NCBI GenBank assembly: GCA_964642315.1
Contig: CAZXOG010000001.1
Location: 1 to 64,000 of the forward strand
From: JAGVDM01 sp964642315
GTDB lineage: Bacteria > Patescibacteriota > Gracilibacteria > Peribacterales > Peribacteraceae
DNA length: 64,000 nt
Reading direction: 5' to 3'
In this document: in pieces, positions 1 through 17,613 of the stretch
Numbering within the stretch: the first letter of the stretch is position 1
Layout of the letters: the number at the start of each line of letters is the position of its first letter
Notes under the pieces: model-generated
What the model saw: only the letters and a program-made list of their open reading frames with translations
Told to the model about the DNA's origin: nothing
Databases searched by the model: none
Made by a program: the position numbers and the translations under genes

Positions 1-2440
1 CTCCAGCAGCTCTTCGAGTTCCTCGAGCTCTAGCTCTTCGTCTTCCAGCTCCAGCAGTTCCTCCTCTAGTAGCTCTTCCAGCTCAAGCAGTGAGTCTTCG
101 TCGAGCTCCTCTTCCAGTTCTTCCTCGAGTAGCAGCGAGTCTTCCTCCAGTTCCAGCTCTAGCTCGTCATCGTCGAGTTCTTCCAGCAGCTCTTCCAGTA
201 GCGAGTCTTCCTCGAGCTCTTCCTCCAGTTCCAGCTCGTCCTCCTCTAGTTCCAGTAGCAGCTCAAGCAGGTCCTCAAGCTCCAGCTCCCTATCGAGCTC
301 CTCCAGCTCCAGCTCCAGTCAGTCCAGTTCCAGTTCATCCAGTTCCTCCAACGGTTGGTGCTGCATTTACTACGGCGGAACGCTCACGGAATGCAACGAC
401 AAGCTGAATGAAGATGACTGCTCGAATCTCGTTTCTGACGAAATCGAATTGCCGAATGGCAAAGTGCTTAAAGCTCAATGGACGCAAGATCAGCAGTACT
501 GTGAGGATGAGCTCAGGCCGAAGTACTGCGGATACGAGCCGCCGAAACCCCCGAAGGGCCAGTGCTGCATTCCCGATTCTGTCTCCAATGACGTGCCGCT
601 TGGCGGACAGTCCTTCACCTGTGTCGATGAAGGGGCAATGGGGCTCGTAAGTCTCATCCCGCCGACATGGGTGAGCATTGCTTCGCCGGGTGGAGCTGAT
701 TCATGCAGCGGTCAGGGCGGAACATGGTTCCCGGGTGATCCGGCTGAGTCCGGTTACCACGGCGAGTGTGCACAAGTAGGTTGCGGCGGCGGTTCTTCCG
801 CTTCAGCCTCTTCCGAGGCCTCGAGCGAGAGCAGCGCGTCCTCCGGCGTACCGACGAGTGAATCGTCGGCTTCTGCGGGTTCCGAGAGTTCCGAATCCTC
901 CAGTTCGAGCGAGAGTTCCTCGAGCTCCTCGAGCAGCTCCAGCTCCTCGAGTTCGCAGCGGTTCTACATCATCGTTGGTAACGTTGCGGTGGATGTGAAT
1001 ATCCATGACCGCGATAAGGATGGCGTGCCCGATGAGGTGGATAACTGCCCGGATACGCAGAACCCGGGGCAGGAGGATACTGATCCCGGGCAACCTCCCG
1101 CACCACAGCCAGATCCAGAACCTCCCGAAGAGCCTGAACCCCCTGAAGAGCCGAGTGACTGTCCAGATTCCATTGCATTTACCTGTGTAGATCTTGGCGG
1201 CGGATCTGGTCCATTCTGGGGATTCGATAACAGCGATGAGCAGCAAGCGGGGAGAGATCTCCAAGGAAGGTGCAACTGCTCTGCGCCAACAACTGCATGC
1301 AATACGGAGAGTGTTGGTCAAGTCGGCCAAGGCAATTGTGCCGGCGAGTCTGAACAAGAACCTGGGTTCTCGTATGTAGAGACACCGGCTGTTCTGGCCC
1401 AACTGTCTATATTCGACGACGGACCGCCTCCGAATACCGGTGATGACGATGCATCAGACGATGACGCGGCAGATGACGATATACCGCCTCTGGACATTGG
1501 CGATGACGATGATGCGTCCGATGACGATGCTGCGGATCCAGACGATGACGATGACGACGATAATGCGCCTGATGACGACGAGGCAGACGATGATGACAAT
1601 GGCGGCGGTCAGGGCGGTGGCGGCAACGGCGGTGGCCAGCAGCAGGGCGGTGGTGATGGTGTAGGGGATGCATGCGACAACTGCCCGAAGGACTTCAACC
1701 CGGGCCAGGAAGATGCCGATGGTGATAAAGTCGGAAATGCCTGTGAAGCGATCTGCTGCTTCTCTGCTTGGGTACAAGATGGGGAGAATGGCAAGGTTGT
1801 GAACGTTAGCTGCGTGAATGATTACCAGGGGACCGAGCAGCAATGCGCACAGGCCATGCCGCAACCCGTCACTGGCACACGGAAGACAGGCATGGGCACA
1901 TGCGCGGAGGCCTGTCCGATTGAGGGTGGCGGTGGCGGCGGCGGAGGAGGCGGTGGCGGTGGCGGTGGCGGCGGTGGCGGCGGAGGAGGCGGAGGAGGCG
2001 GTGGTGGCGGCCAGGGTGGCGGCGGCGGTGGTGCCGAAGGCAGCGCCAGCTCCGCATCATCCGAAGGCGAACCGCTCTTCTTCGTCACTGGTCAGCAGGG
2101 CGACACTGCCGAGCAGCCGAGCAACAGCTTCTTCTTCGTCTTTGAACAGGGTGCCCTGGGCGAACTCAAGGATCTCTTCTTCACCACGGCGGAGCCGGAG
2201 CCGGCCCAGCCAGAAACACCTGCGGAAACACCTGCAACTACCGAAGCGCCGGAGCAAGTGAGCAGCACCCCGGCGGAGCAGCCGGAACTCCTGCCAATGT
2301 CCTCTGCTGCCGCGGAGCCCCCGGCGGAGGAAGCTGAGCCCGATCATGCGGCGGCAGAAGAGCCGACAGGATTCCTCTCCACAGTGTTCCAGGCCGTAAA
2401 AAATGTGGCAGGAGGGTTCGGCAGGCTCTTCTCCTTCTAG
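1..2440 (+). CDS. Large secreted Ser/Asp/Gly-rich protein with thrombospondin type 3-like repeats (5' end outside window)
   Basis: The frame is open from base 2, so the start lies left of the window; 812 residues are visible. I recognise no enzyme domain. In order there are: about 115 residues of almost pure Ser broken by Glu; a Cys-containing segment beginning CCIYYGG (about 117-260); a second Ser/Glu linker ending in QRFYIIVGNV (about 265-325); a thrombospondin type 3-like calcium repeat, DRDKDGVPDEVDNCPD (about 336); an Asp-rich stretch (about 480-533); a second such repeat around DACDNC (about 555); about 35 Gly; and an acidic Pro/Ala tail ending in a hydrophobic segment that starts EEPTGFLS. 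The linker style and RFYI motif recur in the gene at 4085, so the two are probably paralogous surface proteins. A TTG at 449 could be read as a start but would cut the protein inside its Cys segment. Function unknown; location inferred from composition. Confidence 0.8.
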   Translation, partial: SSSSSSSSSSSSSSSSSSSSSSSSSSSSSSESSSSSSSSSSSSSSESSSSSSSSSSSSSSSSSSSSSESSSSSSSSSSSSSSSSSSSSSRSSSSSSLSSSSSSSSSQSSSSSSSSSNGWCCIYYGGTLTECNDKLNEDDCSNLVSDEIELPNGKVLKAQWTQDQQYCEDELRPKYCGYEPPKPPKGQCCIPDSVSNDVPLGGQSFTCVDEGAMGLVSLIPPTWVSIASPGGADSCSGQGGTWFPGDPAESGYHGECAQVGCGGGSSASASSEASSESSASSGVPTSESSASAGSESSESSSSSESSSSSSSSSSSSSSQRFYIIVGNVAVDVNIHDRDKDGVPDEVDNCPDTQNPGQEDTDPGQPPAPQPDPEPPEEPEPPEEPSDCPDSIAFTCVDLGGGSGPFWGFDNSDEQQAGRDLQGRCNCSAPTTACNTESVGQVGQGNCAGESEQEPGFSYVETPAVLAQLSIFDDGPPPNTGDDDASDDDAADDDIPPLDIGDDDDASDDDAADPDDDDDDDNAPDDDEADDDDNGGGQGGGGNGGGQQQGGGDGVGDACDNCPKDFNPGQEDADGDKVGNACEAICCFSAWVQDGENGKVVNVSCVNDYQGTEQQCAQAMPQPVTGTRKTGMGTCAEACPIEGGGGGGGGGGGGGGGGGGGGGGGGGGGGGQGGGGGGAEGSASSASSEGEPLFFVTGQQGDTAEQPSNSFFFVFEQGALGELKDLFFTTAEPEPAQPETPAETPATTEAPEQVSSTPAEQPELLPMSSAAAEPPAEEAEPDHAAAEEPTGFLSTVFQAVKNVAGGFGRLFSF
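2..349 (+). repeat. Serine-codon low-complexity tract
   Basis: This is an irregular run of TCC, TCT, TCG, TCA, AGC and AGT codons encoding about 115 Ser with scattered Glu. All six Ser codons are mixed, which points to selection for the amino acid rather than simple slippage of one unit. Confidence 0.9.
1925..2032 (+). repeat. Glycine-codon low-complexity tract
   Basis: A run of GGT, GGC and GGA codons encodes about 35 Gly with a single Gln near the end, inside the first gene. It is probably a flexible linker between the last Cys segment and the acidic tail. Confidence 0.9.
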
Positions 2441-2508
2441 GATCGGTTCCTCGTCTGGCATTCGGGAGCTTGGCATTTGTTCCCAGTCATTGTTGGGGTG
2501 ACAGCCCA

Positions 2509-2538
2509 CATCATGGTTTGGCCATGCTCACCATGACG
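2509..2538. repeat. REP-like palindrome, left copy
   Basis: The arms TCATGGT and ACCATGA flank a short loop. About 27 bases around it, including the preceding GGGGTGACA, match the element at 3001-3045 with few changes. The two copies lie at opposite ends of the same intergenic region. Confidence 0.6.
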
Positions 2539-2981
2539 AAAGAACCCATACCGGCCATGCGCATGCATCGGCCATGCTCATGATGGGAAACATAGTGCTT
2601 CCTCTGCATGCGCGATGCACCTCAGGATTTGGTCGATGTAGTGGCGCGCGGCACACCAGGAAGTCCTCTTCAATTTTGGAGCAGGGCATTGCTTTGTTTG
2701 CAGCGCAAGGGGTGCTTCCTATCCCGAGTGCAGTCGGGGATGGCAATGCGCATGCCCCACTGGTTTGCTGCAGGGGGGGCATGGCACGGGAGTACGCCTG
2801 TTGCGCTGGCATAAGCACGTACGTCGACATGGCAAATGATTTTGAAGGGCGTACTGCTGAACGCCGCGCTGGTCTGTCTTGGTGGAGTGGGCAGCGTGGC
2901 ACGATTCCAGCGATCGATGCTGTATTTCTGCATCCGTTGCCATGCTGCAAGCACGTGGGCGGCAAGAGCGGAGCTTCTCCT

Positions 2982-3045
2982 GTCACCCCGAGCGAAGTCG
3001 GGGGGTGACAACCCACGTCATGGTTCGGCTATGCTCACCATGACG
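2982..3045. repeat. REP-like double palindrome, right copy
   Basis: Two adjacent hairpins: GTCACCCC with GGGGGTGAC (2982-3009), and CGTCATGGT with ACCATGACG (3016-3045, a perfect 9-bp stem). The second is the counterpart of the element at 2509. Such paired hairpins resemble bacterial REP/BIME-type intergenic repeats. Confidence 0.6.
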
Positions 3046-3103
3046 AAAGGCATCAGGGGCAATACTTCCTTAACGAAAGGCATCAAGGGGCGATACTTCC
3101 TTA
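3043..3103. repeat. Two-copy 30/31-bp direct repeat
   Basis: Both units start ACGAAAGGCATCA and end ATACTTCCTTA; the second (3073-3103) has one extra base and one substitution. It ends exactly on the stop codon of the minus-strand gene that follows, so the duplication involved the 3' end of that gene. Confidence 0.75.
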
Positions 3104-3892
3104 CGCCGGCACCTGGCGCATGGTGTCCACAATCTGCTGGAAGAAATCGATCGTATCGACACCAGAGAGCACCCGTTCCTGCTTCGTGGCGTTATCCACG
3201 AAGAAGAACGTCGGCACGATCGTCACCTTGCCGAGGAAGTATCCAAGCCGTTTGTCATCCTGCACGTACTTCCAGATGATCGGATCGTCGTAGCACTTCT
3301 GCATGTCCGCGTCGGCGACGAGTTCTGCCGCCATTTCGAATGCCGCATCCAGCTGCGTGATCGCCGGCCTTTCGTACACGGCATCGATGAATGCCCAGAA
3401 TCCCTCATCGCCGCTGAACCGGTACACGCACTCGCTCACCTTGGCGACCGGCATGTCCATCTCGTTGCGGTCAATCGGGTAGTGGCGGAAGATCCAGTTC
3501 ACGTCGGGGTTTGCCTCGATGAATGCCTTGAGTTCCGGGTGGATGAGCCGCGTGTACGAATTCATCATGCTGCCGTACTCCACAATGGAGAAGCGCGCAT
3601 CAAGGTCGCCGCGGATGTGTTCCTGGTAGGCGTTCTTCCCCACGTTCCCCGCGCTCTCCTCCGTCGCGACCGGCGGAATCGGGCGGCCCGCCGTGTACTC
3701 CGCAACCTCCTCCAGCGTCGTCACCTCCGGTTCGGCTACAGGCGCCTCGTAGGGCACTTCCGGAGCGGGGGGCTGGGGCCTGGAGATGCTCCACTGCACG
3801 TACGCCGCAATCCCCGTGAGGATCACGAAGACGGCAATGGCGAGAATCCAGGATTTCCGGGAAGAGTGTTGTCTGGCGGTGAACTGCTCCAT
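3101..3892 (-). CDS. Membrane-anchored DsbA-like thioredoxin-fold protein lacking the CXXC motif
   Basis: The protein has 263 residues: a short cytoplasmic N-terminus, one membrane segment (about 15-34), a Pro/Glu-rich spacer, then a DsbA/Thioredoxin_4-type domain (about 85-260). The usual beta strand plus active-site loop is present as VEYGSMMNSYTRLIHPEL, but the CPYC-type motif reads NSYT, so both redox cysteines are missing. The cis-Pro loop survives (TIVPTFFF), and the helical insert keeps two Cys (SECVYR and QKCYDD). It therefore cannot act as a standard disulfide oxidase; a binding or chaperone role is possible. It lies among genes for extremely Cys-rich secreted proteins. A TACACT box 9 bases before the ATG supports this start. 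Confidence 0.8.
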   Translation of the reverse strand: MEQFTARQHSSRKSWILAIAVFVILTGIAAYVQWSISRPQPPAPEVPYEAPVAEPEVTTLEEVAEYTAGRPIPPVATEESAGNVGKNAYQEHIRGDLDARFSIVEYGSMMNSYTRLIHPELKAFIEANPDVNWIFRHYPIDRNEMDMPVAKVSECVYRFSGDEGFWAFIDAVYERPAITQLDAAFEMAAELVADADMQKCYDDPIIWKYVQDDKRLGYFLGKVTIVPTFFFVDNATKQERVLSGVDTIDFFQQIVDTMRQVPA

Positions 3893-3901
3893 ATTGGAGC
3901 C

Positions 3902-3907
3902 AGTGTA
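3902..3907 (-). promoter_or_regulatory. -10 box for the DsbA-like gene
   Basis: TACACT on the minus strand ends 9 bases before the ATG. No purine-rich ribosome binding site lies between, suggesting a leaderless or nearly leaderless transcript. Confidence 0.4.
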
Positions 3908-4060
3908 CGTGAGCCTCCAGAGAGCGGAAAGCAGGAGTTTGTTGACTCAGGTCTCCATTGTATTCCGTGGATAATTTCTGCCCGCGATGCGAAGAATGCG
4001 AAAAAGACACTCCTCATGCAACTACGCAAGGTGAGAGCTATACAGAGAATGCAGCGCTCC

Positions 4061-4069
4061 TGATACCAT
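4061..4069 (+). promoter_or_regulatory. Extended -10 for the gene at 4085
   Basis: TGATACCAT fits the TGnTAnnnT pattern seen before several other genes in this window. The ATG follows 15 bases later. Confidence 0.35.
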
Positions 4070-4084
4070 GGCGCAAAACGTTCC

Positions 4085-6031
4085 ATGCGTGGCAGCTCGC
4101 TTCTGAACAAACTGGCCGTCGGCGTGTTCCTCGGCGTCACCGTGGCTCTGCTTCTGCAGAAATCGGTGGAGCCGTATCCCCTGGCATTCGGAGAGGGTTC
4201 CTCTGTCCCGTCCGGTGCTGGCGGGAGTACTGGAAGTTCTGGGTGCCATCACTGTGTGATCAACGTGTTCAACACGATCGAGCAGGTCACGGGCGTGCCG
4301 GTGCCGATCGCGAACGACGTGACGGTTATCCTGGATTACTGCACGTGCGATACGAACGTGTACGATCCGAACACCTGCGGCCACTGCTGCATCAAGCCGA
4401 TGGTCACGGAATGGCAGGGCATCCTCGGACTGTTTGCAGGTGATAAGAAGGCCGACAACGGAGATATTGTTAAGGCATACGAGTATTACAAGAAGTGGAT
4501 GCTCACCAAGGTATGGTGCGATGGTGAGGCGGAGTATTCCGTCGGGATGGTGAATGGATTCCCCACACCCCAGGGGGGCAACTGCACGGTGGCGTCGTAC
4601 ACGGATGACCAGACGCCGACCGATATTTCCTGTGGCGGCGATTTCTTTGAGGATGTCACCACGGCGTGGAAAACCAAGTACTGCGAGCTGGTGAGCTGCG
4701 GCTCGTGCAACGACCCGTGCGACGGATTCTTCTACATGCCGTCTTCCGCATCGGCGGGGAGCCAGCCCTCAAGCACGCCCCCCTCAAGCACGCCGCAGTC
4801 ATCGCAGGGGTCTTCCGAAAAAACAGGCCAGTGCTGCGTGTGGGGGCAGCCGGGTACATGCGTCGAATCAACGGAGGGGGCATGTACCACGATCGGCGGC
4901 ATCTTCGGCCAGTCGTGCACTCCTTCCGATTGTACGTACCCGCCCGGCTCCGCCCCTTCGAGCGCCGCATCGTCGAAATCCAGTGCCTCGAGCGGCTCCT
5001 CAAAATCCAGTTCCGCCTCCAGCGGCTCCTCGCAGTCGAGCTCCAGCTCATCCGTGCCTCCCATCAGCCAGCCAAGTAGCGGCCCAAGCAGCGCGCCGAG
5101 CAGCGGTTCCAGTGCATCCAGTGGTGCATCGAGTGTGAGTAGCGGATCCTCGCAATCGTCTGCTTCCTCTTCCTCCCAGTCGTCCTCCTCCTCCAGCAGC
5201 TCTTCTTCCTCATCCTCTTCGTCCTCTTCCAGCTCGTCGTCTTCCTCCAAGCGCTTCTACATTGTGGTGGGTTCGGTGGAGATCGTGGTGAACGCGTACT
5301 GCTGCAACGCCGGCGGCGTCATCCCCGGCCAGCCTGCCGCCGGCGATGCCGGCGATCTCTGCTCGGGGCCCGCGATGGTGGAGAACTGTCCCAACGGCAT
5401 GACGCCGACCACGAAGGAGGAATGCGAGAAGCAGTGCAAGTGCGGCAACGGCCGCAAGGAGGAGGATCTTGGCGAGATCTGCGATCTTGGGCGGACGAAG
5501 ACAGCCATCCCAATGGTCGGGAATGATCCGGCTGCTCCGCATCCAATAGAGAAGCACGAGGACAACATCTTCGGCGCCGGGACATTCAATATTCCTGCGT
5601 TCATTGCCGGTGCCGCCGAAGGTGGGAACGACACGCTTATTCCCATTTCGGAAACATGGGTCTCGCAGGTGATTGCCTCCGATTGTCTGGAAGACTGTAC
5701 GCGCCCCGAATGCTGGAAGCTCAAGGACCAGGGCAAGCACCAGGAGGAAGATGCCGCGCTCTGCTACGCCGAATGGAACCCGCAATCGCAGGATCCGCGC
5801 TGCGACATGCGCGTGACGTACTCCTGCCCCGGGATTGGCGACGGCAAATGCCAGAAGGTAAAAGGCACTCCCGATGGGCTCATTCCGGCTGGTGCAGATC
5901 CTTCCGGCTACGAAGGCGAGATTGACGTGAGCAAGTGCGGAGCATTCTTCATGCAGGGGCGCAATGTCACGGGGAAGAGGCCCTCCGGCGGCGGAGTGAT
6001 CATCCCGCTCGGCCCAACCATTTTCCAGTAA
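4085..6031 (+). CDS. Secreted Cys-rich protein with poly-Ser linkers
   Basis: The 648-residue protein starts with a signal or anchor segment (about residues 8-26: LAVGVFLGVTVALLLQ). A globular Cys-containing region (about 50-218) follows, with paired cysteines such as CHHC and CTCDTNVYD. Next come a short Ser/Pro linker, a small Cys module (about 245-285, starting GQCCVWGQPG), a long Ser-rich linker (about 292-389) ending in KRFYIVVGSV, and a second Cys-rich region (about 400-630). The RFYIVVG motif after poly-Ser is the same as in the gene at 1-2440 (RFYIIVG), so the two share at least that module. I recognise no catalytic domain. It is a probable cell-surface or secreted structural or binding protein, in the same orientation as the giant Hint protein that starts 130 bp downstream. 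Confidence 0.8.
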   Translation: MRGSSLLNKLAVGVFLGVTVALLLQKSVEPYPLAFGEGSSVPSGAGGSTGSSGCHHCVINVFNTIEQVTGVPVPIANDVTVILDYCTCDTNVYDPNTCGHCCIKPMVTEWQGILGLFAGDKKADNGDIVKAYEYYKKWMLTKVWCDGEAEYSVGMVNGFPTPQGGNCTVASYTDDQTPTDISCGGDFFEDVTTAWKTKYCELVSCGSCNDPCDGFFYMPSSASAGSQPSSTPPSSTPQSSQGSSEKTGQCCVWGQPGTCVESTEGACTTIGGIFGQSCTPSDCTYPPGSAPSSAASSKSSASSGSSKSSSASSGSSQSSSSSSVPPISQPSSGPSSAPSSGSSASSGASSVSSGSSQSSASSSSQSSSSSSSSSSSSSSSSSSSSSSSKRFYIVVGSVEIVVNAYCCNAGGVIPGQPAAGDAGDLCSGPAMVENCPNGMTPTTKEECEKQCKCGNGRKEEDLGEICDLGRTKTAIPMVGNDPAAPHPIEKHEDNIFGAGTFNIPAFIAGAAEGGNDTLIPISETWVSQVIASDCLEDCTRPECWKLKDQGKHQEEDAALCYAEWNPQSQDPRCDMRVTYSCPGIGDGKCQKVKGTPDGLIPAGADPSGYEGEIDVSKCGAFFMQGRNVTGKRPSGGGVIIPLGPTIFQ

Positions 6032-6035
6032 GGAT

Positions 6036-6049
6036 TCCTGCAAGCAGGA
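6036..6049 (+). terminator. Small hairpin after the gene at 4085
   Basis: TCCTGC and GCAGGA face each other across a tiny loop 5 bases after the stop codon. There is no T-run, so this is only a weak terminator candidate. Confidence 0.25.
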
Positions 6050-6140
6050 TGGCGAAAAACGGGCGGGGGTTGAATGGACTACCTCATTACAATAGTTTCG
6101 GCTTGCCGCAAGCAAACTGGAATGCAGCTGCGGCGCAGGC

Positions 6141-6149
6141 TGTTACGAT
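6141..6149 (+). promoter_or_regulatory. Extended -10 for the giant Hint gene
   Basis: TGTTACGAT matches TGnTAnnnT and ends 12 bases before the ATG at 6162. No convincing -35 is seen. Confidence 0.4.
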
Positions 6150-6161
6150 AGGGCAGATACT

Positions 6162-15535
<9,374 letters not shown>

Positions 15536-15568
15536 ATCATTGGCAGGAGAACGCCGACCCTGCTTCAA

Positions 15569-15592
15569 GCAATGGAACAATTGTTCCATTGC
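15569..15592. promoter_or_regulatory. 24-bp perfect palindrome, possible operator
   Basis: The half-site is GCAATGGAACAA followed by its exact reverse complement with no spacer. It lies between the giant gene and the next gene, just upstream of that gene's -10 at 15626. There is no T-run, so an operator or RNA-processing site fits better than a terminator. Confidence 0.5.
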
Positions 15593-15622
15593 CCCATTGC
15601 AGAGAGACATTGCCGTATGCCG

Positions 15623-15631
15623 TGGTACAAT
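15623..15631 (+). promoter_or_regulatory. Extended -10 for the gene at 15639
   Basis: TGGTACAAT matches TGnTAnnnT. It overlaps an upstream ATG at 15630 and ends 7 bases before the ATG at 15639, which favours the latter as a leaderless start. Confidence 0.45.
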
Positions 15632-15638
15632 GGAGCGC

Positions 15639-17603
15639 ATGGGGCGCTCGCTGAGAATCGGCCTCTTTGCCACAGCAGTGATACTGGTGGCTGCTCTGGG
15701 AGTCATCGCAAAGCCGTTGCTCACCGGTGCGGTCGTAGGGCTACAGGCGGGCATGTGCGAGCAGGTAACGCCCGATCCGCAGACGGGAGAGAAGCTGGTG
15801 TACTGCTGCCTTGATGAGATCTACGAGATGCAGCAGCGCCAGCTCCTGAGCGATCTGCAGCGCTTCGTGAGCGCGCTCGAGGCAGCGGCGAACCTGCCGA
15901 CCGACCAGGGCGAGCAATTTTTCCTCAGCGCGTTCGACAGCGCCCTCCACCGCGAATTCAGCTGGAATACCGTTTGCGGCCCGAAAATTGCCTGTGAGCT
16001 CTGCGTCATGGGTCCCCTCTGCGGGAACCGCATTGTCCAGGAGGGCGAAGAATGCGATGACGGCAACACGTTCCCCGGCGACGGATGCAGTGCCGCTTGC
16101 GTCATCGAGAAATGCGGCGACGGCGCGCAGCAGCAGGGCGAAGAATGCGATGACGGCAATGCTCTTAGCAATGATGGGTGCAGCACAACGTGCAAGATCG
16201 AGAAATGTGGTGACGGGGTAAAGCAGACCGGCGAGGAGTGTGATGACGGGAATGCCGTCGCCCGCGACGGTTGTACGGAGAACTGCAAGTTGGAATACCG
16301 TCCTGCCTGCGGGAACACGTTCCGCGACGCGGGTGAAGAGTGCGACGACGGGAATACCGCCGCAGGGGACGGCTGCAGTCCCACGTGTACGCGCGAGTTC
16401 AATCCGCAGATTGCCGCTGCATGCGGGAATGGCGTGCTTGAGCAGAACGAGGAGTGCGACGACGGCAACACGTTCCCCGGCGACGGCTGCAATCCCGGTT
16501 GCAGGCTGGAAATACTCCCCGCACACCCGCCGGCGCCGCCAGAGCCATCATCAGCTTCTTCTGAGATGGCGGAGTCAATGCCGCAGAGCAGCGCTCTGTC
16601 GAGCGTGGTTGCGATCCTGTCCGAAGAGCGTGAGGAGGTGGTGCCTCCGGCGCCGGAAGATGCGCCCGTTCTTCCATCGGTTTCCCTTTCCTGCGGGAAC
16701 GGCATCATCGAATTTCCGGAGGAATGCGACGACGGGGGGACGGACGCCGGCGACGGCTGTGATGGCGCCTGTACGATTGAGCAGATGCCCGGTACGGCGT
16801 TGTGCGGCAACGGCACGCTTGATCGGCAAGAAGGCTGCGATGACGGCGGGCAGGAAGACGGCGACGGCTGCAGCGCCCTTTGCGCACTGGAGCCCGGGAT
16901 CAGGGGCTCATGCGGCGACGGCATGGTGACCGCAGGGGAACAGTGTGACGACGGCAATACGGCGGACCAGGACGGCTGTTCGCGCCTCTGCCGGATCGAA
17001 ACGGCAATGGTGATTCCGAATCCGGCGTGCGGCAATGGAAACATCAATCCGGGGGAGGAGTGTGACGACGGGAATGGCAAGTCGGGTGACGGCTGCACGG
17101 ATACCTGTTTCTTCGAAGAAGGTCTCCTCGGTGATGGCATTGTCCAGCACGCGCTTGGCGAGCAGTGCGAACCGCTGCTCTCCACCGTGCCCTGCCTGCC
17201 GAATGGCCGATTTGCACTGCGCAGTTGCGGCAACGGCGTTCTGGATCCGCAGGAAGAATGCGATGCAGGCGAAGGGAATGCCAATACCCCCGGTGCAATC
17301 TGCCGGACAGATTGCTCACGGGCGGCATGCGGCGACGGCGTCATTGATCCGGGCGAGGAGTGCGACGATGGCAACTGGGTGAACGGTGACAGTTGCAGCC
17401 GCTCCTGCAAGCGCGGCGCGGGGGGGCATGAGCCTGTCACCGTGACGCCATCGCCCGTGGATATGGGCACAGTGCAGGCGCAGCTCAATTACGCACAGCA
17501 ACGCCGTTCCCTGGAACGCACGGGCCCAGCAGCCATCATCACTGCTGCCGCGGGGGCGGCTGCGGGCATCGGGTGGATGCGCAGGCGCAGGGCGCTTGCC
17601 TGA
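15639..17603 (+). CDS. Secreted DUF4215-repeat protein with C-terminal TGP/Arg sorting-type tail
   Basis: The 654-residue protein begins MGRSLRIGLFATAV with a membrane or signal segment. A Cys-containing helical region follows (about 25-120), then about a dozen DUF4215-type repeats of the form CGxGxxxxGEECDDGN...DGCxxxC. A Pro/Ser/Glu linker near residues 290-345 splits them into two blocks. The C-terminus, RTGPAAIITAAAG then GIGWMRRRR, has the same layout as the end of the giant upstream protein. The last two repeat groups (GDGIVQHAL..EQCEP, CDDGNW) also match, so the two genes share a duplicated 3' end. An ATG at 15630 is in frame but lies inside the -10 box, so 15639 is preferred. It is probably a cell-surface protein handled by the same anchoring machinery as its neighbour. 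Confidence 0.85.
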   Translation: MGRSLRIGLFATAVILVAALGVIAKPLLTGAVVGLQAGMCEQVTPDPQTGEKLVYCCLDEIYEMQQRQLLSDLQRFVSALEAAANLPTDQGEQFFLSAFDSALHREFSWNTVCGPKIACELCVMGPLCGNRIVQEGEECDDGNTFPGDGCSAACVIEKCGDGAQQQGEECDDGNALSNDGCSTTCKIEKCGDGVKQTGEECDDGNAVARDGCTENCKLEYRPACGNTFRDAGEECDDGNTAAGDGCSPTCTREFNPQIAAACGNGVLEQNEECDDGNTFPGDGCNPGCRLEILPAHPPAPPEPSSASSEMAESMPQSSALSSVVAILSEEREEVVPPAPEDAPVLPSVSLSCGNGIIEFPEECDDGGTDAGDGCDGACTIEQMPGTALCGNGTLDRQEGCDDGGQEDGDGCSALCALEPGIRGSCGDGMVTAGEQCDDGNTADQDGCSRLCRIETAMVIPNPACGNGNINPGEECDDGNGKSGDGCTDTCFFEEGLLGDGIVQHALGEQCEPLLSTVPCLPNGRFALRSCGNGVLDPQEECDAGEGNANTPGAICRTDCSRAACGDGVIDPGEECDDGNWVNGDSCSRSCKRGAGGHEPVTVTPSPVDMGTVQAQLNYAQQRRSLERTGPAAIITAAAGAAAGIGWMRRRRALA

Positions 17604-17613
17604 TCTGCCTCGG

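Larger units (their letters stand above)
2441..3100. other. 660-bp intergenic region without a convincing gene
   Basis: Short open frames exist on both strands, but none has recognisable protein character or a good start, and the two longest simply mirror each other. What the region does hold is palindromic repeat material at both ends (2509-2538 and 2982-3045) and a 30-bp direct repeat next to the following gene. The middle, about 2,540-2,980, shows nothing I can name. Confidence 0.6.

Noticed and set aside
449..2440. TTG at 449 as the start of the first gene
   Set aside because: The same frame is open to base 2 and continues the Ser-linker/Cys-domain pattern, so the gene begins outside the window.
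2528..3016. Open frames of 144-162 codons on both strands of the 660-bp intergenic region
   Set aside because: They mirror each other, have no recognisable domain, signal or protein-like composition, and include the palindromic repeats.
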